In this document: in pieces, positions 9,895-21,349 of the stretch | How the letters are laid out: every line of letters starts with the position of its first letter | Numbering within the stretch: position 1 is the first letter of the stretch | NCBI RefSeq assembly: GCF_019393635.1 | Contig: NC_057863.1 | Span: 621,917,791-621,981,790, forward strand | Direction of reading: 5' to 3' | Origin: Dromiciops gliroides | Taxonomy: Eukaryota > Chordata > Mammalia > Microbiotheria > Microbiotheriidae | DNA: 64,000 bases | Notes under the pieces: generated by a model | What the model was told of the DNA's origin: nothing | The model's input: only the letters and a program-made list of their open reading frames with translations | Databases searched by the model: none | Position numbers and translations under genes: made by a program

Positions 9895-11975
9895 ATCAAT
9901 TCTTTATCTGGAGGCAGATAGCATTTTTCATTATGATCCTTTGAGATTGTCTTGGATCATTGTTTTGCTGAGAAGAACTAAGTCATTCACAGTTATTCAT
10001 CATATAATATTGCTGTTATAGTGTACAATGTTTTCCTGGTTCTGCTCACTTCATTCTAATAGTTTGTGTAAGTCTTATCAGGTTTTTTAAAAATCATCCT
10101 GTTTTTTTATTTCTTACAGCACAATAATATTCCATTACAATCATATATCACAACTTGTTCAGCTAGTCCCCAATTGATAAGCATTCCCTCAATTTCTAAT
10201 TTTTAATCACCACAAAAAGAGCTGCTATAAATAATAGGTTCCTTTCTCTTTTAAAAAATCTCTTTAGAAAAAAATTCTCTTTAGGATATACACCTAGTAT
10301 TGCTAGATCAAAGGGTATGCACAGTTTAATAGCCCTTTGAGCATAGTTCCAAATTGCTCCCCAGAATGGTTGAATCAGTTCACAACTCCAACAACTGTAT
10401 TGCTGTTCCTATTTTCCCACATCTTCTCCAACATTTATCATTTTCCTTTTCTGGTATATTAGCTAATCTGACAGGTGTAAGGTGGTACATCATAGTTGTT
10501 TTAATTTGCATTTCCTCTAATGAATAGTGATTTCGACCATTTTTCATATAACTATAGATAGCTTTGATGACTTTGTCTGAAAACTGCCTGTTCATATCAT
10601 TTGACCAGTTATCAACTGGGAAATGACTTGTATTCTTATAAATTTGACCCAGTTCTCTATATATTTGAGAAATGAGGCCTGTGTCAGAAATACTTGCTGT
10701 AAAAAAATTTTCCCAGCTTTCTGCTTTCCTTCTAATTTGGGTAGCATTTCTTTTGTTTGTACAAAAACTTTTTAACTTAATATAACCCAAATTATCCATT
10801 TTATATTCTGTAATGCCCTCTGTCTGTTTGGTCATAAATTCTTTCTTTCTCCATAGATCTAATGGGTAAACTATTCCATGCTCTCCTAATTTACTTAGGG
10901 CATCAACCTCTATGTCTAAATTGTGTACCCATTTTGGCCTTATCTTGGTACGGTATGCGATCTTCATCTATACCTAATTTATGGCATACTGTTTTCCAGT
11001 TTTCCCAACAGGTTTTGGCAAATTATGAGTTTCTGTTCCAAAAGGTTAGGTCTTTTAGTTTATCCAACACTAGATTACTATGGTAATTTATTATTGTTTA
11101 TTTTGTACTTAATCTAGTCTACTGAATCACCACTCTATTTCTTAGCCAGTACAAGACTGTTTTGATGATTACTGATTTATAATACAGTTTGAGATCTGGT
11201 ATGGTAAGGCTATCTTCCGGCACATTTTTTCATTGTTTCCCTTGATGTTCTTGACCTTTTGTTCTTCCAGATGAATTTTGTTATTTTTTCTAGCTCTATA
11301 AAATAATTCTTGGTAGTTTGATTGGTATGGCACTGAATAAGTCGATAAATTTAGGTAGAATTGTCATTTTTATTATATTGGCTCAGCCTACTCACGAACA
11401 ATTAATATTTTTCCAGTTATTTAGATCTGACTTCATTTGTGTGAAAAATGTTTTGTAATTCAGTAACAACAACATTGTGTGATAATAAACTGTGATAGAT
11501 TTGGCTCTTCTTAGCAGTGCAATGATCCAAGACAATTCCAAAGAACTCATGATGGAAAATCATGAAAGAAAAAAACACTGTGGATTCTGAATGCAGATTG
11601 AACCATACTGTTTCTACTTTTTAGATTTTTTTTTCTTTTTTGAGGTTTTTACTTTGTGTTCTGATTCTTCTTTCACAACATGACTAATGCAGAAATATGT
11701 TTAATGTGATTGTAATATATAACCTATATCAAATTGCTTTCTATCTTGGGGATGGGGGAGAGGAGGGAAGGAGGGAGAGAAAAATTTGGAACTAAAGAAT
11801 TTATGAAACAATTGTTAAAAACTATCTTTACATGTAACTGGAAAATAATAAAATACTTTTATGATTTAAAAAAACAACATACACCACCAACAATTTTTTT
11901 TTATAATTGTGTCCATATAGTTCCTGGGTTTGTCTTGGCAGGTAGACTCCCAAGTATTTTATATTGTCTACAATT
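9895..11975 (-). mobile_element. LINE-1, ORF2 C-terminal half, minus strand
   Basis: The longest ORF2 remnant in the window: 195 codons at 10380-10967, minus. It contains DKWSNDMNRQFSD-like, [18 protein letters not shown] and DNLGYIKLKSFCTNKR blocks typical of L1 ORF2 C-termini. The element continues past 10967 with frameshifts, is split at 11464 by a + strand L1, and resumes at about 11905-11975 (TTCCTGGGTTTGTCTTGGCA). Confidence 0.9.
11464..11890 (+). mobile_element. LINE-1 3' end nested in the minus-strand L1
   Basis: 5'-truncated: it starts in the sequence just after the ORF2 stop and ends TGTAACTGGAAAATAATAAA. Host sequence reads TTTGTAATT on the left and TTATAATTGTG on the right, a decayed target-site duplication. 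Confidence 0.85.
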
Positions 11976-12530
11976 TTTAATAAACATTTTTATTTAAAGT
12001 TTTGAGTTCCAAATTCTATCCCTCCTTCCCTCCTCTGCCCCTCCCCAAGGTGTTAAGCAATCAGATATAGATTATACATGTGCAATTAATTATGTAAAAC
12101 ATTACCATATTCGTCATTTTGTATAAGAAATCTCAAAAGAAAAAATGAAAGGAAGAAAGTGAAAAATAGCATGCTTCAGTCTGTGTTCAATCAATATTAG
12201 TTCATTCTTTGGAGGTGGATAGTATGCTTCATCATTAGTCCTTTGGAACTGCTTGGATCATTGTATTGCTAAGAATAGTTAAGTCATTCACAGTTCTTCA
12301 TCAAACAATATCACTGTCACTGTGCACAATGTTCTCTTGGTTCTGCTCACTTCATTATATATCAGTTCATATAAGTCTTTCCAGGTCTTTCTGAAATCAT
12401 CCTGCTTGTCATTTCTTATAGTATAGCACAATAACATTCCATCACAATCATATACCACAGCTGGTTTAGCCATTTCCCAAATGATGGGTATTCCTTTGAT
12501 TTTAATTCTTAACCACCAAAAAAAGAGCTA
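11976..12530 (-). mobile_element. Older LINE-1 3' end, minus strand
   Basis: A different, older 3' UTR subtype (AGTTTTGAGTTCCAAATTCT, CAATCAGATATAGATTATAC). The ORF2 C-terminus follows, in minus frame at 12288-12473 (KPAVVYDCDGMLLCYTIRND). Confidence 0.8.
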
Positions 12531-12537
12531 CCAATGT

Positions 12538-12597
12538 ACTAAAAAGCAGAGACACCACCTTGCCAGCAAAGCTGTGGTTTTTCCATTACCAATGGGT
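12538..12597 (+). mobile_element. BovB/RTE fragment
   Basis: CTAAAAAGCAGAGACACCAC and GCTGTGGTTTTTCCA match the conserved BovB reverse-transcriptase tail, with an internal deletion between them. Confidence 0.6.
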
Positions 12598-12599
12598 GG

Positions 12600-13345
12600 T
12601 CACAAGAAAGCAGGAGCCCTACCTGTATAAGGAGCAAAGCACAGATTAGGAGAGCAATGACTAGAAATTTTCCCAGATCACACCACTTTTGCAGCACCAA
12701 AAACTTACAAGCCCCTAGTCCTAGCTGTGAATGCAGCAGGACATAAAAGTTAGAAGATCAGGCAAGACATATCCCAACCCAAACTCCAGAGTTGAGCAGA
12801 ACACAACTCTAACATAAAGTCCAACCCCAAAAAATATTTATAGCAGCTCTTTTTGTGGTGGCTAATAATTGGAAATCAAAGGAATTACCATCAATTGGGA
12901 ATTGGTTAAACAAGCCATGGTATATGATAGTGATGGAATATTATTATGTTATAAGAAATGACAAGCAGGATGACTTCAGAAAGGTCTGGAAAGACTTGTA
13001 TGCACTGATGTATAGTAAAGTGAGCAGAACTGAGAGAATGCTGTGCACAGAGACAGCAATATTGTTTGATGAAGAACTAAGAATTAATGAACCATTCTCA
13101 GCAATACAATGATCCAAGACAATCCCAAAGGACTAATGACAAAGCATACTATCCACCTCCAGAGAAAGAACTGATACTGATGGAACACAGACTGAGGCAT
13201 GCTATTTTTCATTTTCTTTAATTTTTTCTTTTATTCAAGTTTTCTTGTACAAAATAACTGATGTGGTAATGTTTCACATAATTGCACATGTATAACCTAT
13301 ATCTGCTTACCACCTCGAGGAGTAGGGAGGGGAGCATGATTAAAT
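12600..13345 (+). mobile_element. L1 mosaic: 5'-UTR-like sequence joined to ORF2 C-terminus and 3' UTR
   Basis: 12600-12826 resembles the 5' leader at 36780-37000 (GAGCAAAGCACAG, AAAACTTACAAGCCCCTAG). From 12827 the sequence is ORF2 C-terminus (frame 12855-13112, NWKSKELPSIGNWLNKPWYM), then an L1 3' UTR. All of ORF1 and most of ORF2 are missing. Confidence 0.65.
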
Positions 13346-15030
13346 CACATAAAAACCAAAATAAAAAGAAAAATCAGAACATATTATTCACAATTATATG
13401 GTAACAAAACTGAGAAAACACCAAAAAATAGTGGAATACCTTCAAAAATATAAAATAGACAAACTATCAGAAGATCAAATAAATTACCTAATATCAGAAA
13501 AGGAAATAGATCTAGTTATAAAAGAACTACCAAAGGAAAAAAAAACTGGTCCTGATGGATTCACAGGAGAATTCTATCAAACTTTTAAAGAAAAGTTAGT
13601 ACCTCCACTTTCTCAAAAACTGAGAAAGACAGCATCCTAATAAAATCTTTTTATGTGACAATATATTCCTAATCCCTAAACTAGGTAAAGACAAAACACA
13701 GGGGGGAAAACTATAGGTCAATATTATTAATGAACATTGACTCAAAAAATTTAAACAAAACCCTATCAGACTACAATTTGAGAAATTATTAAATATGATC
13801 AAGTAGAATTGATGCTAGGAATGCAAGTATGGTTCAACATTAGGAAAATAATCAGCATAATTAATCATTTGCAAAACCAAAACTCAAAATTGAAAAATAT
13901 GATTATTTCGATGGATGCAGAAGAAGCCTTTGACAGAGTAAACCACTCTTTTATGCTAAAAAATGCTACAACATATAGGCATAGAGGGACTTTTAAAAAA
14001 TATATCAGAGGGGCAGCTAGGTGGTGCAGTGGATGAGCACCAGCCCTGGAGTCAGGAGGACCTGAGTTCAAATACGGCCTCAGACACTTAACACTTACTA
14101 GCTCTGTGACCCTGGGCAAGTCACTTAACCCCAATTGCCTCACCCCCCAAAAAAATCAGAAAAAGCATCTATCTGAAATCCAAAACAAGAATAAAATGCT
14201 GTGGTGATATACTAGAATATAGGAGTGAAAGAAGGATGCCACTCACCACACTATTATTTGATATAATCTTGGAAATATTATCAATAGCGATGTCAAGAGA
14301 AAAGAATTCAAGGAATATAGATAAAAAGGAGACAGAACTATACCTGTTTGTTAATGATGTTATTATTTACTTGGAAAACCCACAAAGATACTGATTGAGA
14401 CAATTAATAGCTTCAGCAAAGTTACAGGTAACAAAATAAATCTTCAAAAATCAAAAGCATTAATCCACTGTTAGTGGAGTTGTGAATGGATCCAACCATT
14501 CTGGAGAGCAATTAGGAATGATGCCCAAAGGACTATAAAACTGTGCATACCCTTTGATCCAGCAGTACCGCTGCTAGGTTTATATCCCAAACACATCCCA
14601 AAAAAGAGAAAAAGACCTATGTGTACAAGGATATAGAAGCTTTTTTGTGGTTGTTAAGAATTGGAAATCAAAGGAATGCCCATCAATTGGGGAATGGCTG
14701 AACGAGCTGTGGTGTATAATTGTAATGGAATATTATTGTGTTATAAGAAATGGCAAACAAGACGATTTCAGAAAGGCCTAGAAAGATTTATATGAACTGA
14801 CATGTAGTGGATTGAGCAGAACCAGGAGAACATTGTGCAAGGTGACACCAATATTGTTCAATGAAGACCTTTAAATGACTTAACTATTCTCAGCAATACA
14901 ATGATCCAAGACAATCCCAAAAGACTAATGAGAAAGTATACTATCCCCCTTCAAAGAAAAAATTGATATTGATTGAACACAGACTAAAGCATGCTATTTT
15001 TCACTTTCTTTCATTTTTTCTTTTATTCAA
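13346..15030 (+). mobile_element. LINE-1 ORF2 reverse-transcriptase region, internally deleted
   Basis: The frame at 13398-13640 has [19 protein letters not shown], and 13809-14036 has QVWFNIRKIISIINHL and MIISMDAEEAFDRVNHSF, both conserved L1 RT blocks. The catalytic FADD is degraded to FVND near 14345. At about 14468 the sequence jumps to the ORF2 C-terminus (GTGGAGTTGTGAATGGATCC). It ends in a 3' UTR. Confidence 0.9.
14010..14150 (+). mobile_element. tRNA-like SINE in L1 ORF2
   Basis: Full-length apart from small losses. Flanks read TATATCAGA and AAAATCAGA. Confidence 0.9.
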
Positions 15031-15395
15031 GTTTTATTTTCCAGTTACATGTAAGGATAGTTTTCAACATTTGTTTTCATAGGATTTTTAGTTCCAAATT
15101 TTTTTCCCACCCTCTCTTTCCTCCCTTCCCTCCCTCCTCCCCAAGATGGAAAGCAATCTGATATAGTTTATATATGCACAATCACATTAAACATATTTCT
15201 GCATTAGTGATATTGTGAAAGAAGAATCAGAGCACAAAAGAAGGAAAAAAAGTGGTCCAAAAGTAGAAACAGTATAGTTCAATCTGCATTCATAATCCAC
15301 AGTTCTTTTTTCTGGATGTTGAACATTTTCCTTTTTTTCTTTTTCTTTTCTTTTCTTTTTTCTTTCTTTTTTTCTTTCTTTCTTTCTTTTTTTTT

Positions 15396-15534
15396 TTTGG
15401 TGAGGCAATTGGGGTTAAGTGACTAGCCCAGCGTCATACAGCTCGTAAGTGTAAAGTATCTGAGGCTGGATTTGAACTCAGGTCCTCCTGAATCCAGGGC
15501 CAGTGCTCTATCCACTGTGCCACCTAGCTGCCCC
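15396..15534 (-). mobile_element. tRNA-like SINE, minus strand
   Basis: Preceded by a T/C-rich tract (15325-15395) that is its decayed tail expanded into (TTTC)n. Confidence 0.85.
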
Positions 15535-16148
15535 GAGAAAATTTTCTATCATGAGTTCTTTGAAATTGTTTTGGATCATTGCACTGCTGAGAAGAGCCAA
15601 GTCTTTCACCATTGTTCATCACACAATGTTGCTGTCACTGTGTACAATGTTCTCCTGGTTCTGCTCCTCTTAGTCAGCATCAGTTCATGTAAGTCCTTCC
15701 GGGTTTCTCTGAACTCCTCCTGCTCATCATTTCTTACAGCACAATTGTATTCCATTACATTCATATACCACAACTTGTTTAGCCATTCCCCAGTTGATGG
15801 GCATTCCCTCTATTTCTCATTCTTTGCCACCACAAGAGAACTGCTATCAATATTTTTGTACATGTGTTTCCTTTCCCCTTCTCTATGGTCTCTTTAGGAT
15901 ACAGATCTAGCAGTGGTACCACTGGGTCAAAAGTTATAAACAGTTCCATAGTCCTTTGGGCATAGTTCCAAATTGCTCTCCAGAATGATTGCATCAGTTC
16001 ACAGCTCCACCAACAATGCATTAGTATTCCTATTTTTCCAGAACATTTATTATTTTCCTTTTTTGTAATATTAACCAATATGATAGGTATGAGGTGGTAC
16101 CTCAGAGTTGTTTTAATTTGGATTTCTCTAATTAATAGTGATTTAGAT

Positions 16149-16985
16149 ATTGTTGGTGGAGCTGTGAACTTATCCAACCATTCTGGAGAGCAATTTGGAA
16201 TTATGCCCAAAGGGTGATAAAGCTGTGCATACCCTTTGACCCAGCAATACCACTTTTGGGTCTTTTTCCCAAAGAGATCATGGAAGGGGGAAAGGGACCC
16301 ACATGTGCAAAAATATTTATAGCTGCTCTTTATGTGGTGGCAAGGAATTGGAAGTTGAGGGGGTGCCCATCAATTGGGGAATGGCTGGACAAGTTGTGGT
16401 ATATGAATACAATGGAATACTATTGTGCTGTAAGAAATGATGAGCAGGAGGAGTTCAGAGAAACCTGGAGAGTCTTGCATGAGCTGATGATGAGTGAGAT
16501 GAGCAGAACCAGAAGAACATTGTACACAGTATCATCAACATTGAGTGTTGATCTACTGTGATGGACTATATTCTTCTCACCAATGCAATGGTACAGAAGA
16601 GTTCCAGGGAACTCATGATAGAAGAGGATCTCCAAATCCAGGAAAAAAAAAAAAAAGAACTGCGGAGTATAGATGCTGAATGAACCATACTATTTCTTTT
16701 GTTTTTGATGCTGTTGTTTTTTTCTATTTTGAGGTTTTTCATCATTGCTCTGATTTTTTCTCTTATAACATGACTAATGCAGAAATATGTTTAATGTTAT
16801 TATGTGTATATATATATATATAACCTATATCAGATATATATATAACCTATATCAGATTACCTGCTGTCTAGGGGAGGGGGGAGGGGAGGGAGGGAGGAAA
16901 ATCTGAAATTGTAAAGCCTGTATAAACAAAAGTTGAGAACTATCTTTACATGTAACGGAAAAAAATAAAATACTTTATTAATTAA
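16149..16985 (+). mobile_element. Young LINE-1 3' end nested in the minus-strand L1
   Basis: The frame at 16214-16561 is a nearly clean ORF2 C-terminus (LCIPFDPAIPLLGLFPKEIM; CPSIGEWLDKLWYMNTMEYY). It is flanked by AATAGTGATTTAGA on the left and AATAGTGATTTAGAG on the right, an almost perfect target-site duplication, and has an A-rich tail. Confidence 0.95.
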
Positions 16986-17344
16986 AAAAAAAGAAAAAAT
17001 AGTGATTTAGAGCATTTTTTTCATATGGCAATAGATAGCTCTGATTTCGTCATCAGAAAACTGCCTGTTCATATCCTTTGACCATTTCTCAACTGGGTAA
17101 TGACTTACATTCTTATAAATTTGATTTAGTTCTCTATATATTTTAGAAATGAGGCCTTTATCAGAAATATTGGCTGTAAAAATTGTTTCCCAGCTTTCTT
17201 CCTCCCTTCTAATTTTGGCTGCATTGCTTCTCTTTGTACAAAACCTTTTTAATTTAATGTAATCAAAGTCATCCATCTTGCATTGTATAATATTCTCTAT
17301 GTCTTGTTTGGACACAAATTGTTTTCCTCTCTATAGGAACCCAA

Positions 17345-18600
17345 AACTTTAAATAAAAATGTTTATTGTTACTTTTTTAAACTTACTTTTGAGTCAGTAA
17401 AAAAAATCAATAGCATTTCTATATGATAGTAACAACAAAACACAAGAAGAAATAACAGAAAGGGAAACTCCATTCAAAATAACTACAGGGGGCAGCTAGG
17501 TGGCGCAGTGGATAAAGCACCGGCCCTGGATTCAGGAGTACCTGAGTTCAAATCCGGCCTCAGACACTTGACACTTACTAGCTGTGTGACCCTGAGCAAG
17601 TCACTTAACCCCCATTGCCCCACCAAAAAAATAAATAAATAAATAACTACAAAAAACACAGAATATCTGGAAATCAACCTTCAAAAGCACATAAAAGACT
17701 TGTACAGATTTAATTACAAAGAACTCCTTAAAAAATAAATAACTACTTAAATAGTTGGAGGAATATTCAGTGTTCATGGCTAGGCCGTGCCAATACAAAA
17801 ATGACTACCAAAATTAATTTATACTTTTAAACAACTGAAATAATAAGGGACTACTTTACAGAACTTGATATAATAATAACAAAATTTATTTGTTAAAACA
17901 AAAAAATCTAAAACATAAAGGAAAACCACAAAAAGAAGGACAAAGGGGAAATAGTACTTCCAGATATCAGACTATGCTATAAAGCAACAGTCATCAAAAC
18001 CTTATGGTATTGGTTAAAGAATAGATAGATCAATGGAGCAGACTAGACAAAGTAGATTCAAAAACAATAGAACTCAGTAACCCAGTGTTTGATAAAGTGG
18101 GGAACATGAATTACCTAGGGAAAAATCCCCTGCTTGATAAACACTAGGAAAACTGGAAATCAGGCTGGAGGAAATTAGGCTCAAACCAACACCTTACAAC
18201 ACACTCCACAATACATTCTAAATGAGTATGTGACTTTAATATTAAAGAACATATTATTTTTTTTAATTAGAAGAAAATATGGGTAGAAAATATATTCTTA
18301 ACTAATTAAGAGGAAGAGGCAATTAAAAAAAGATGAAATAGATAACTTGATCATATGAAACTAAAAAGCTTCTGCACAGACAACATAAATGCATCTAAGG
18401 TAAGAAAGGAAAGGGTTGAATGAGAAAAAAACCTTGATATCAAATTTCTCTGATAAGGGCTTGGTATGCAAGAAATAAATATACACATGTTTACATATAC
18501 ACATACACATACATGTCATTCCCCAATAGATAAATGTTCAAAGAATATTAACAACAACAACAACAAAATGCAGTATATGAGCAAACACTTCTCAAAAGAT
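17345..18600 (+). mobile_element. LINE-1 ORF2 central-to-C-terminal fragment
   Basis: A degraded frame encodes FYMIVTTKHKKK-like, ETPFKITT and EYLEINLQKHIKDLYRFNYK, the L1 region after the RT domain. It continues to the LLDKH-ENWKSG region and stops short of the 3' end. Host of a SINE at 17488. Confidence 0.8.
17488..17645 (+). mobile_element. tRNA-like SINE in L1
   Basis: Tail (AAAT)n. Target duplication AATAACTACA on both sides. Confidence 0.9.
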
Positions 18601-18724
18601 GTGAGAACTCTCAGTGAATGATCTCATTTTTTTTTCAGTGAAATATGGGGCAAGGTTTTCAGGTGAGATGAAAAGATGAGCCACAGGAGGTTTTAGGAGA
18701 GATGAAACCATTTTGAGACTGTTC

Positions 18725-18845
18725 TTTCAGTCAATCAGACTACAAACATCTATTAAGCATTTACTATGTATCAGACACTGCTAAACACTGGAGATAAAAA
18801 AGAAAGACAAAAACAGGCCCTTGAATAGAGCTCAGTTTGGGGAAT
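18725..18845 (-). mobile_element. L2 3' end
   Basis: Reverse of the L2 terminus: CATTTACTATGTATCAGACA, then CTGCTAAACACTGGAGATA. Confidence 0.7.
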
Positions 18846-18884
18846 TTTGAGGAAGGGCACATCTTTATCTAATCTATTCTATCT

Positions 18885-19080
18885 TGCAATTTCCAAGGCA
18901 TATAGAATGATAGAACTGGAGGTAGAAAGGAGTTTGGAGGTGATCCAGTCCAAATCTCTCATTTACCCAGGGATTAAGTGATTTGTCAAAGGTTACACAG
19001 GGAGTCATTGCCCAAGTAAAGATTTGAACCCAGGGCTTCTGACTCTACATCTACTTCCTGCAATTCTACACTGCCTGAGG
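18885..19080 (-). mobile_element. MIR-type SINE
   Basis: TAGAATGATAGAACTGGAGG, AAGTGATTTGTCAAAGGTTA and GATTTGAACCCAGGGCTTCT in reverse-MIR order. Confidence 0.65.
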
Positions 19081-19084
19081 TGAG

Positions 19085-19435
19085 TTTCAGTGTAGAGTCC
19101 TTGTCACAAAGAGTTTATGGAGATTTAGAGATGGTTTTAATTTTATTGTGATTAAGACCACACAGGGACTTTCCAAAGGACCTTCCAAGATTCTTCTGTT
19201 TTAATTGGAAGGGGTAGGGACAGTGATAGGAGAAGAGGAGGAATGACACTCCCCCCCCCCCACCCCAATCTACCAATTCACTGAGATCAGAGCAGGACAC
19301 AGAATCTTTGCCCAGGTCTTCCCTGGAAATTCCCTAACTAGATTAGATGCTCCTGAAGAGCATGTTTCATTCTACCACTAGTCTCCTCCCTTCTCTGGTG
19401 ACTCTTCCTTTTCCCATGCACAGACACAAAGTTTA
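19085..19435. other. Intron 1, no feature recognised
   Basis: Contains a C-run at about 19250-19260 (opposite strand G-run). No gene, RNA or repeat recognised. Confidence 0.5.
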
Positions 19436-19672
19436 ATAATAGCAAGCCTTTATTTAGTGCTTTAAGGTTTGCAAACATTATCTCACTTTATCCTGACAAT
19501 AACCCTAAGAGTTAGGTGCTATGATTATCCCTGTTTTACACATAAGGAAACTAAGACAGTAAGAGATTTATATGGCCAAAGTCACAATATGTCTAGGCAG
19601 GATTTGAACTCAGATCTTCCTGACTCTAGGTCCAGTTCATTATCTATTATACCACAGAGCTGCCTCTAGGAT
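19436..19672 (-). mobile_element. MIR-type SINE, near full length
   Basis: AGCAAGCCTTTATTTAGTGC, CATTATCTCACTTTATCCTG, GGATTTGAACTCAGATCTTC and CCACAGAGCTGCCT are present in order. Confidence 0.8.
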
Positions 19673-19684
19673 TAAAAGAGAGCT

Positions 19685-19990
19685 CAGTCTTTTACAGAAT
19701 TTCAGAATTGGTAGAGTCAAACTTCTACCCAGCTCCAAATCCCCTTTTCATATTTAACAAGGGCTCACCCAGTCTCCCCTTGAAGAGAGGGAGAACCCAC
19801 TATCAAGCCAGACAGTGATTATGAAGAGGTTTTTCTTTACATCACACTGAAGTATCTGTAATTTCTGCTTTCCTTGTTCTACCCTCTGGAACCAATCAGC
19901 CCATACCCAATCCTTTTTCCAAATGTCAGCCCTTTAAATACTTGACAATTTTTTTTTTAATCCCCCAGGTGTTTAGGAAAGGCTTCACAG
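19685..19990 (-). mobile_element. L3/CR1-type fragment
   Basis: Reverse CR1/L3 order (TTTCAGAATTGGTAGAG; AAGAGGTTTTTCTTTACATC; GCCCTTTAAATACTTGACA). Diverged. Confidence 0.55.
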
Positions 19991-20089
19991 ACTGGCTTTA
20001 TTTCCCACCCAACTGTACCCCTTTGGACTTGTCCATCATGCCCCCCACCCAATCAGGTACCTTCCACCTTACTTCCCACCTTTTAAACT

Positions 20090-20222
20090 TTTTCATATGT
20101 TATCTTTCCCCCTTAGATTGTAATCTCCTTGAGGGCAGGGACAGTCTTTCATATTTGTGTCCTCAGCACTTAGCACAGTGCTTGGCACATAGTAGGTACT
20201 TAATAAATGTTTCTTGATTGAC
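20090..20222 (+). mobile_element. L2 3' end
   Basis: CTCCTTGAGGGCAGGGACAG, GCACAGTGCTTGGCACATAG and AATAAATGTTTCTTGATTG are the L2 terminal signature. Confidence 0.85.
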
Positions 20223-20224
20223 TG

Positions 20225-20400
20225 TATTCACAGAATGTCCATGTTGGAAGGGACCTGAGAGGTCAACTAGACCCAGTCACACCTGAGTTGGAATCCTCTC
20301 TACTCCATATCCAACAGGGTGTGATGAAGCCTTGCACATTTGCCTAAAGGCTTCTCCTAGGATTTTGTTTATGATCTATTACAAAGCCCTCACCCCTTTG
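20225..20400 (-). mobile_element. L3/CR1-type 3' end
   Basis: CAGAATGTCCATGTTGGAAG and GGACCTGAGAGGTCAACTAG are the reverse CR1/L3 terminus. Confidence 0.6.
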
Positions 20401-20648
20401 CCCCTTCATCTCTCCATACTCCCACATATTCCCCACTGGAATAGGCCAACCATTGAACAGTTGAGATCTTACCTTGGGACATAAGCAGGATAGCGGTAGC
20501 TGTGTGAAAACAATATCACAGTTTGAACATGCACCAAGTTCAGTGGGAGTCTAGTGTGTTTCCCAGCAAACAAAAATGCTCACCTCCTTTTGGTAAAAAG
20601 GCCACATTTGGAGAAGCATAGTGTCCAAACAAGGAAAATGGGAGTCTT
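20400..20648. other. Intron 1, no feature recognised
   Basis: No repeat or exon recognised. Confidence 0.4.
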
Positions 20649-20649
20649 T

Positions 20650-20865
20650 TGATCATCTGATTTAAGATCATAGATCTTCATAGCTGGAGAGTTAGAAGGG
20701 GCCTTACAGGTCATTGAAATCAGCCCCCTCATTTTACAGTTAAGGAAACTGAGGCCCAGGGAGTTTAAGTGACTTACCAGGATAACATAGTGAGTTAAGG
20801 ATTGAAATCCAGGTCTTCCCCAAGGCCAACACTCTTACCAGAATGCCACTACCTCTATACTCTGT
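20650..20865 (-). mobile_element. MIR-type SINE
   Basis: CCCTCATTTTACAGTTAAGG, AAACTGAGGCCCAGGGAG and AAGTGACTTACCAGGATAA in order. Confidence 0.7.
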
Positions 20866-20879
20866 GCTGCTCAGACCAC

Positions 20880-21348
20880 ATCTAAGATACTGTGTTCAGA
20901 GAAGCTCAGGATCGGAAAGGTTACTAAGGGGGGCAACTAGTCCAAATGATGCCTGAGTTAGACTCCTTCCTACAAGATTAAGGCAGCAAGGACCTGAAGA
21001 CCTCCAAAGAAGGGAAACTCATTACCTCCAAAAGCAGCCCAAGTCCTCTTGGGGATTGTTAGATGGCTTTTTCTGGCACCAAATAGGTATGGAATTCAAT
21101 GCATGCTGGCTGGCTGGCTCCATCCTTTAGCAGAGCTGCTGGATAGGGAGGGAGGCTGTAGCCCATGTAGCACAAGAGCAACCAAGTTCCTAATGCAAGC
21201 ATGGCTGTGTTCAGAAGGGCATAGGACCCACAGTGTGGGAAGGGATTAACTGTACTTTCCCCTGAACTGTTCCCTTCTGGGAACTCCTACCTAAGTTCCT
21301 TACAGCCTTGTGAACCTGAATAAATCATGTGTTCTCTTGGAGCTTTAA
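20880..21348. other. Intron 1, weak L3-like start, otherwise unassigned
   Basis: 20880-21020 has weak L3/CR1 likeness (TACTGTGTTCAGAGAAGCTC). The rest shows nothing I can name. The 66-codon frame at 21049 has no recognisable domain. Confidence 0.35.
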
Positions 21349-21349
21349 G

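Larger units (their letters stand above)
15043..17335 (-). mobile_element. LINE-1, minus strand, split by a SINE and a + strand L1
   Basis: Starts at the 3' terminus (ATTTTCCAGTTACATGTAAG) and runs through the 3' UTR to ORF2 frames at 15779-16210 and 17007-17315 (minus). These carry [20 protein letters not shown], then NQIYKNVSHYPVEKWSKDMN. The two halves are one element interrupted at 16149-16985. Confidence 0.9.

Noticed and set aside
9607-9899. KEGRKEGR-type open frames on both strands
   Set aside because: Translation of the (GGAA)n microsatellite.
10380-10967. 195-codon minus-strand open frame as a host gene
   Set aside because: It is L1 ORF2 C-terminus, with the conserved EMQIKTT and YHLTPVRLA blocks.
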